Source: RUG721 sp040307385
Lineage (GTDB): Bacteria > Actinomycetota > Coriobacteriia > Coriobacteriales > Atopobiaceae
Reading direction: 5' to 3'
NCBI GenBank assembly: GCA_040307385.1
Contig: JAWRJQ010000005.1
Span: 1-18,414 of the forward strand
Length of the DNA stretch: 18,414 nt
Shown: one piece after another, positions 13,860 to 18,414 of the stretch
Layout: every line of letters begins with the position of its first letter
Numbering within the stretch: position 1 is the stretch's first letter
Program-made: the position numbers and the translations under genes
Notes under the pieces: model-generated
What the model was told of the DNA's origin: nothing
The model's database searches: none
The model's input: the letters and a program-made list of their open reading frames with translations, nothing else

Positions 13860-14537
13860 ATGTTCTACTACTACGACATGGGGTACATGCTCATCGCGCT
13901 GCTCGCCACCGTGCTGGGCCTCGCCACGCAGGCCTATATCAACAGGATGTATGCCAAATGGTCGGTCGTCGACGCCTCGTTCGGCGCAACGGGCGCCGAC
14001 GTTGCCAAGGACATGCTGCGCAATGCGGGCGTTTCGGGCGTGGGCTTCGCGCGCATCGGCGGCACGCTCACCGACCACTACGATCCGCGCGATAACACGC
14101 TGCATCTTTCCGACGCCAATTGCGACGGCGGATCGGTTGCCTCGGTTGCCGTCGCCTGCCATGAGGCGGGGCACGCCGTCCAGCATGCCCACGCCTATGT
14201 GCCGGTGCAGATCCGCTCGGCCCTCGTCCCCGTGGTCAATCTCACCCAGAGCACGTGGTCGCTCGTCTTGCTCGCGGGCATCATGATGCAGATGGCGGGT
14301 CTCGTCCAACTCGCGCTCATCCTCTTCGCCGCCTCCGTGGCCTTCCAGCTCGTCACGCTTCCCGTCGAGATCGATGCCTCGCGGCGCGCCATCGTCTATC
14401 TCGGCCAGCACGGCCAGGCCATCGACCAGCAGGGAGCCAAGGAGGTTCTCACGGCTGCGGCGCTCACCTACGTCGCTGCGGCGCTCACCTCGGTCGTCCA
14501 GCTCCTCTACCTCATGAGCAGGATGCGCAGACGCTGA
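13860..14537 (+). CDS. YugP-like membrane zinc metallopeptidase
   Basis: A 225-aa integral membrane protein of the neutral zinc metallopeptidase family typified by B. subtilis YugP. It starts with a transmembrane helix (MLIALLATVLGLATQAYI). It then has the cytosolic or juxtamembrane part with VACHEAGHAVQHA (HExxH, H101-E102-H105) and a hydrophobic hairpin region (LVLLAGIMMQMAGLVQLALI). The glutamate after the second hydrophobic stretch (LPVEIDASRRA) is where the family places its third zinc ligand. GGAAGG stands a few bases before ATG 13860. The physiological substrate of this family is unknown. Its TGA overlaps the ATG of xseA (TGATG), so it appears translationally linked to exonuclease VII, for which no functional reason is evident. 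Confidence 0.93.
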   Translation: MFYYYDMGYMLIALLATVLGLATQAYINRMYAKWSVVDASFGATGADVAKDMLRNAGVSGVGFARIGGTLTDHYDPRDNTLHLSDANCDGGSVASVAVACHEAGHAVQHAHAYVPVQIRSALVPVVNLTQSTWSLVLLAGIMMQMAGLVQLALILFAASVAFQLVTLPVEIDASRRAIVYLGQHGQAIDQQGAKEVLTAAALTYVAAALTSVVQLLYLMSRMRRR

Positions 14538-15832
14538 TGGTCGACGAGAGCCCTCGCAACAGCGCCCTGACCGTCTCGCAAGCGGTCGCCTTGGTCAACG
14601 GCTCGCTCAAGAGCCTCGGCACCGTATGCGTGATGGGCGAGGTGAGCGGGTTCAAGGGTCCCAATTGGCGCTCCGGGCACTGCTATTTCGAGGTCAAGGA
14701 CGAGGAAGCCACGCTCGCGGCAACCATGTGGAAGGGTTCGTACCAGTCGCTCGGCTTCGAGTTCGCCGATGGGCAGCAGCTCATCATGTACGGCACCTTC
14801 GACGTGTACAAGGGCTCGGGCAAAATGTCCTTCATCATCCGGCATGCCGAGATCGCGGGGGAGGGCCGCCTGCGCCAGCAGGTTGCCTTGCTCGCCAAAA
14901 AGCTGGCCGCCGAGGGCCTCATGGACGCCGAGCGCAAGCGCACGATCCCCCGATTCTGCGAGCGCATCGCGGTCTGCACGTCGTATTCGGGTAGCGTCCT
15001 GCACGATGTGGCGCAAACCCTCGCCCGGCGCAACCCGCTCGTGGTCATCGAGACCGTGGAATGCGCCGTCCAGGGCGCCGAGGCTCCCGCCTCCATCGTG
15101 CGCGCCCTCGCCATCGCCGCCCGGGCAAAGCCCGATGCCATCCTGCTCGTGCGCGGCGGCGGGTCGTTCGAGGACCTCATGTGCTTCAACGACGAGCAGG
15201 TCGCCCGCGCCATCGCCGCGAGCCCGGTTCCCGTGGTCACGGGCATCGGCCACGAGCCCGACACCTCGATCGCCGATCTGGTGGCCGACCTGCGTGCGAG
15301 CACGCCCACGGCGGCAGCCGAGCAGGTGGCGCCGAGCATCGGCGAGCTTATCGAGATCAACGACAATCGCGCCGTCCGCCTTCACCGTACCATGCAGGCG
15401 AAGCTCGCAGCGCTCGCCCAGAAGGTGGACGCGCTGGCGTCGCGCCCGTGCCTCACGAGCCCCTACGCCCTCATCGACGAGCGCAAGCGCGACATCATGC
15501 GCGCCGAGGAGCGCTTATCCGCCGCTCCCGCAGCCCTCATCGAGCGCAGGAGCAGCGACATGGAGCGCATGTCCCAGAGGCTCGCCCATGCGGCGAGCCG
15601 TATCTGCCAAGAGCCCGCAGCCCGCCTCGACCGCCTCGCCGCATCGCTTAACGCCCTGTCGCCGCTTGCGGTGCTCAACCGAGGCTACGCCATCGTCCGC
15701 TCGGACGAGGGCCGCATCGTGACGTCGTATGCGCAGGCGGAGGTGGGCGACGCGCTCACCATCCATCTTGCAGACGGCAGCATCCAAACCCGGGTAACCC
15801 GCAGCCAGGAGGGGAGAGTCGACCATGAGTGA
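14537..15832 (+). CDS. xseA: Exodeoxyribonuclease VII large subunit
   Basis: Catalytic subunit of exonuclease VII, which degrades single-stranded DNA to oligonucleotides. The 431-aa protein has the N-terminal OB-fold domain (ALTVSQAVALVNGSLKSLG, VMGEVSGFKGPNWRSGHCYF), the catalytic domain with RGGGSFEDLMCFNDE and TGIGHEPDTSIADLVADLRA followed by STPTAAAE, a long helical coiled-coil region, and the small C-terminal domain (SPLAVLNRGYAIVR). The family's key residues are all present. ATG 14537 shares a base with the stop of the yugP-like gene, and the 3' end overlaps xseB by eight bases, giving a tightly coupled cluster. Confidence 0.97.
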   Translation: MVDESPRNSALTVSQAVALVNGSLKSLGTVCVMGEVSGFKGPNWRSGHCYFEVKDEEATLAATMWKGSYQSLGFEFADGQQLIMYGTFDVYKGSGKMSFIIRHAEIAGEGRLRQQVALLAKKLAAEGLMDAERKRTIPRFCERIAVCTSYSGSVLHDVAQTLARRNPLVVIETVECAVQGAEAPASIVRALAIAARAKPDAILLVRGGGSFEDLMCFNDEQVARAIAASPVPVVTGIGHEPDTSIADLVADLRASTPTAAAEQVAPSIGELIEINDNRAVRLHRTMQAKLAALAQKVDALASRPCLTSPYALIDERKRDIMRAEERLSAAPAALIERRSSDMERMSQRLAHAASRICQEPAARLDRLAASLNALSPLAVLNRGYAIVRSDEGRIVTSYAQAEVGDALTIHLADGSIQTRVTRSQEGRVDHE

Positions 15833-16049
15833 CGTCGAGACCACGGACATCGACCAGTTGAGCTTCAAGGAGGCTTCGATCGAGCTCGAGCAGATCGTGC
15901 GCTCGCTCGAGACGGGCGATCTCGAACTCGAGGACTCGCTCAAAACGTATACGCGCGGCGTCGAGCTCTTGAAGAGCCTGAAGGCGCGGATCGCGCAGGC
16001 CGAGCAGCAGGTGCATAAGCTGCTCGACGACGGCGCGCCCACGGAGTAG
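15825..16049 (+). CDS. xseB: Exodeoxyribonuclease VII small subunit
   Basis: A 74-aa helical protein that binds the coiled-coil region of XseA, several copies per large subunit. The family pattern is clear: LSFKEASIELEQIVRSLETG, then DLELEDSLKTYTRGVELLK and a charged C-terminal helix. ATG 15825 follows AGGAGG (15807-15812) and overlaps the xseA end. A weak 5-bp stem, GCCGC/GCGGC at 16052-16071, follows without a T-run. Confidence 0.96.
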   Translation: MSDVETTDIDQLSFKEASIELEQIVRSLETGDLELEDSLKTYTRGVELLKSLKARIAQAEQQVHKLLDDGAPTE

Positions 16050-16091
16050 ACGCCGCCGCGCGTCCTGCGGCTCTCACGAGATTGGATCATC

Positions 16092-16439
16092 ATGGACGAC
16101 TGCATCTTCTGTAAGATTGCCAGCGGATCGTTTGGCACAGAGTTCCTCTACGAGGATGAGAACGTGGTCGCGTTCAAAGACCTCAGCCCCCAGGCTCCCG
16201 TGCACGTGCTCGTGGTTCCCAAAGCCCACTACGCCAACATCATCGACGGCGTGCCCGCCGAGGTGCTCGCCTCCATGGCAAAGGCCGCCGAGGCCGTGGC
16301 ACAGACGTGCGGCATCGACGCATCCGGCTTCCGCTGCATCATGAATACGGGTGCCGACGCCGGGCAGACCGTCATGCACCTCCACATGCACGTGCTCGGC
16401 GGCACGCCGCTCGGCGAAGGTCTTATCGCCAAAGCGTAG
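16092..16439 (+). CDS. HIT-family nucleotide hydrolase (HINT type)
   Basis: A 115-aa histidine-triad protein. HLHMHVLGG at residues 96-104 is the family motif, with H100 as the expected nucleophile. The N-terminal C4-x2-C7 (CIFCKIASG) begins a HINT-type zinc site, and VPKAHYANI is the usual nucleotide-side loop. HINT proteins hydrolyse AMP-linked phosphoramidates such as AMP-lysine; the physiological role in bacteria is unclear. The ribosome site is weak (GATTGGA). It lies 42 bases after xseB and could be read from the same transcript. Confidence 0.94.
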   Translation: MDDCIFCKIASGSFGTEFLYEDENVVAFKDLSPQAPVHVLVVPKAHYANIIDGVPAEVLASMAKAAEAVAQTCGIDASGFRCIMNTGADAGQTVMHLHMHVLGGTPLGEGLIAKA

Positions 16440-16455
16440 CGTGCGATCTTGGCCG

Positions 16456-16469
16456 CCGCCTCCGGGCGG
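16456..16469. terminator. Short CCGCC-TCCG-GGCGG hairpin after the HIT gene
   Basis: A 5-bp GC stem with a TCCG loop lies 17 bases after the HIT stop. Only GGTTCTG follows, so termination strength is doubtful. It occupies the place where a -35 for the ackA -10 would be expected. Confidence 0.35.
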
Positions 16470-16477
16470 TTCTGCGC

Positions 16478-16483
16478 TATCAT
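16478..16483 (+). promoter_or_regulatory. Candidate -10 (TATCAT) for ackA
   Basis: The sequence CGCTATCAT is identical to the -10 candidate at 3189-3196. Initiation near 16490 would leave a leader of about 30 bases before ATG 16521 with AAAGGAG at 16510-16516. No -35 consensus is present. Confidence 0.45.
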
Positions 16484-16520
16484 AAGAAAGTCGGCACACA
16501 TTCCTGAACAAAGGAGCTCC

Positions 16521-17693
16521 ATGAACGTTCTCGTTATCAACGCAGGCTCTTCCTCGCTCAAGTTCCAGCTGCTCGATGTTGACACGCGCGAGGTGTATGC
16601 CAAGGGCAATTGCGAGCGCATCGGCATCGACGGCTCGTTCGTGGGCTATGAGTCCATCGCGGTTGACGGCAAGCAGAAGATCGAGGCGCCGCTGCCCGAT
16701 CATAAAACCGCCATGCAGTTCGTGATCGACATCATCGACGCCACCGGCAAGGACTTCATCGGCATAGGCCACCGCGTTGTTCAGGGTGGCTGGTACTTCC
16801 CCGAGTCCAAGGTCGTCACCGATGAGAGCCTGGGCTGGGTGCGCGAGGTCGCGCCGCTCGCGCCGCTCCACAACTACGCCGAGGCCGACGCCATCGAGGT
16901 CTGCCGCGAGCTCTTCCCCGACAAGGGCAACGTGGTCGTCGCCGACACCTCCTTCCACTACGCCATTCCCGAGCGCGCGCACCGCTATGCCCTGCCGCGC
17001 GACGTGGTCGATAGCCTCCACATCCGCAAGTACGGCGCCCACGGCACCAGCCACCGCTACATCTGGCGCGCCTCCAAGGAGTTCCTCGGCGACAGCGTTC
17101 ACAAGCTCGTGAGCTGCCATCTCGGCTCCGGCGCGTCACTGTGCGCCATCACCGACGGCAAAGACATGGACACCACCATGGGCCTCACCCCGCTCGACGG
17201 CCTCATCATGGGTACCCGCTGCGGCACCATCGACCCGGCCACCGTGATCTATCTGCAGCGCGTGGGCGGCTACACCGTCGATGAGGTCGACACCATGATG
17301 AACAAGCAGTCCGGCCTGCTCGCCGTCTCCGCGCTGTCCTCCGACTCGCGCGACATCGAGGAGGCCGCCGATGCGGGCGACGAGAAGTGCGCCATGGCCA
17401 TCGAGATGTTCGCCTACCGCGCTGCCCAGCTCATCATGGAGATGGCCCAGGCCAACGAGGGCGTCGACACCATCGCCTTCTCCGCAGGCATCGGCGAGAA
17501 CTCATCGCGCATGCGCGCCGAGGTTGCCAAGAAGCTCGCGTGGATGGGCGTGGAGATCGATGACGAGCTCAACGCCATCCGTTCCGATGACGTGCGCACG
17601 ATCAGCACGCCCGAGAGCAAGATCAAGGTTCTCGTGGTTCCCACAAACGAGGAGTACATGATCGCCCTCGACGTCGCCGAGCTGCTCGGTTAA
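16521..17693 (+). CDS. ackA: Acetate kinase
   Basis: Interconverts acetyl phosphate plus ADP with acetate plus ATP, the energy-conserving end of acetate fermentation. The 390-aa protein carries all family marks: NAGSSSLKFQL at residues 7-17, GHRVVQGG, KYGAHGTSHRYIW with H174 and H178 around the transition-state site, CHLGSGASLCAI, MGTRCGTIDPATV, and the C-terminal FSAGIGENSSRMR. ATG 16521 is four bases after AAAGGAG and matches the canonical beginning; longer upstream frames lack a ribosome site. The usual partner gene pta (phosphotransacetylase) is not beside it on either side in this window. It probably has its own promoter. Confidence 0.98.
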   Translation: MNVLVINAGSSSLKFQLLDVDTREVYAKGNCERIGIDGSFVGYESIAVDGKQKIEAPLPDHKTAMQFVIDIIDATGKDFIGIGHRVVQGGWYFPESKVVTDESLGWVREVAPLAPLHNYAEADAIEVCRELFPDKGNVVVADTSFHYAIPERAHRYALPRDVVDSLHIRKYGAHGTSHRYIWRASKEFLGDSVHKLVSCHLGSGASLCAITDGKDMDTTMGLTPLDGLIMGTRCGTIDPATVIYLQRVGGYTVDEVDTMMNKQSGLLAVSALSSDSRDIEEAADAGDEKCAMAIEMFAYRAAQLIMEMAQANEGVDTIAFSAGIGENSSRMRAEVAKKLAWMGVEIDDELNAIRSDDVRTISTPESKIKVLVVPTNEEYMIALDVAELLG

Positions 17694-17731
17694 GCGAAAC
17701 GGGCATCTCTCGCCCTACGAAAGGAGAGGCC

Positions 17732-18414
17732 ATGGCGCTCCATACCATCGGACGAGGTCCGTATAGGGCCGTCATCGACAGCATGGGCGCCCAGCTCATG
17801 AACCTTGCCTTCGAGGGCCGCGAGTATCTCTGGCAGGGTGATCCCCGGTGGTGGAAGGGCCGCGCGCCCATCCTGTTCCCCATCGTGGGCTCGCTGCGCG
17901 ATAACAAGGCCATGAGCGCCGAGGGCCCCGTCAGCCTGGAGCGCCATGGCCTTGCACGTCTGCACGAGCATGCGGTGCTCTCGAAGACCGATACGAGGGT
18001 CGTGTTCGAGCTCGCCTCGACCGATGCGATGCTTGCGCGGTATCCGTATCCCTTCCGCCTGCGCACGACCTTCGAGCTGGGCGCAGGCGGCCTTGTGCAG
18101 ACCTTCGAGGTCTGCAACGCTGGAGCCGCCACGATGCCCTTCGCCGTGGGAGGCCACCCCGCCTTCAACGTGCCCATCCCCGGGACGGCGGGGGCGTTCG
18201 AGGACCACGCCGTCCGGTTTGCCGAGCCGTGGTCTCCTGCCACGCCCTGGCTCGACAAGGGCACCGGGCTAATCGATTGCGCGCATTCCACGACGATCGC
18301 TGAGAACAGCGCCGTGTGGCGGCTCGACCGTGCGCCGTTCGACCACGACACGATCATCCTCGAGGATGTTCCCGGACGGACGGCCACCCTCACCCTTGCC
18401 GAAGACGGCGCCCA
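17732..18414 (+). CDS. Aldose 1-epimerase family protein (LacX/GalM-like), cut at the window edge
   Basis: The frame is open from ATG 17732 to the end of the window (227 codons), so the C-terminus is missing. AAAGGAGAGG (17720-17729) sets the start. The N-terminal motif DSMGAQLMNLAFEGREYLW, then WKGRAPILFPIVGSL and RHGLAR, and the GGHPAFNVP motif with H142 are the pattern of LacX/YeaD-like mutarotases, which interconvert sugar anomers on a beta-sandwich (galactose mutarotase fold). The real sugar, or sugar phosphate, cannot be told from the sequence. It follows ackA by 38 bases with only a 4-bp stem between, so co-transcription is possible. Confidence 0.9.
   Translation, partial: MALHTIGRGPYRAVIDSMGAQLMNLAFEGREYLWQGDPRWWKGRAPILFPIVGSLRDNKAMSAEGPVSLERHGLARLHEHAVLSKTDTRVVFELASTDAMLARYPYPFRLRTTFELGAGGLVQTFEVCNAGAATMPFAVGGHPAFNVPIPGTAGAFEDHAVRFAEPWSPATPWLDKGTGLIDCAHSTTIAENSAVWRLDRAPFDHDTIILEDVPGRTATLTLAEDGA

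Noticed and set aside
16074..17120. A 348-codon minus-strand frame opposite the HIT gene and ackA
   Set aside because: Spans two well-identified plus-strand genes and their gap with typical shadow composition; no start signal.

Overview
The window looks like a stretch of core chromosome from a high-GC, fermentative, Gram-positive anaerobe. The gene set (AdhE, AckA, AzlCD, a phage/Bacillus-type ThyA, a YugP-like metallopeptidase, a bacterial acyl-ACP thioesterase, small lipoproteins) best fits the Coriobacteriia (Collinsella/Olsenella-like). This is inferred from gene content and composition; there is no rRNA or other taxonomic marker here. I see no rRNA, tRNA, CRISPR array, insertion sequence, phage module or recognisable defence system.

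Layout. 1-503: the 3' end of a gene with two tandem VGxDxPAG repeats. 530-2909: thrS, encoding a threonyl-tRNA synthetase without a full TGS domain, then a short gene whose C-terminal half resembles the end of Cys/Met-metabolism PLP enzymes. 2910-3366: a gene-free stretch with two direct-repeat pairs, a strong hairpin and a possible small RNA or leader ending in a T7 terminator. 3367-7272: a reduced HAD-like gene, adhE and an APH-fold kinase, all on +. 7384-7977: a lipoprotein gene. 8016-10567 (minus strand): an acyl-ACP thioesterase/Nudix pair and a thyA-folA pair. 10652-11672: divergent azlCD. 11648-12580 (minus): a YegS/DAGK-type lipid kinase that overlaps azlD tail to tail. 12662-16439 (+): rnd, yugP-like, xseA, xseB and a HIT gene. 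16521-18414: ackA, then a LacX/GalM-like gene cut by the window edge.

How the genes fit together. AdhE reduces acetyl-CoA to ethanol and recycles NADH, while AckA turns acetyl phosphate into acetate and ATP, so both main acetyl-CoA outlets of a mixed-acid fermenter are present. ThyA and DHFR are translationally close and work in one cycle: ThyA makes dTMP and dihydrofolate, and DHFR regenerates tetrahydrofolate. XseA/XseB form exonuclease VII. The thioesterase and the lipid kinase touch membrane lipid supply, and the Nudix protein may clean the nucleotide pool. AzlCD is an amino-acid exporter with its own AT-rich control region.

The least explained parts are the 2910-3366 intergenic region, the reduced HAD-like and PLP-enzyme-like genes, the TGS-less ThrRS, and the perfect TGAATTC palindrome between the thioesterase gene and azlC. 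Nothing here clearly forms a new multi-gene system; the structured leader/sRNA candidate ahead of the HAD-adhE cluster is the best lead.
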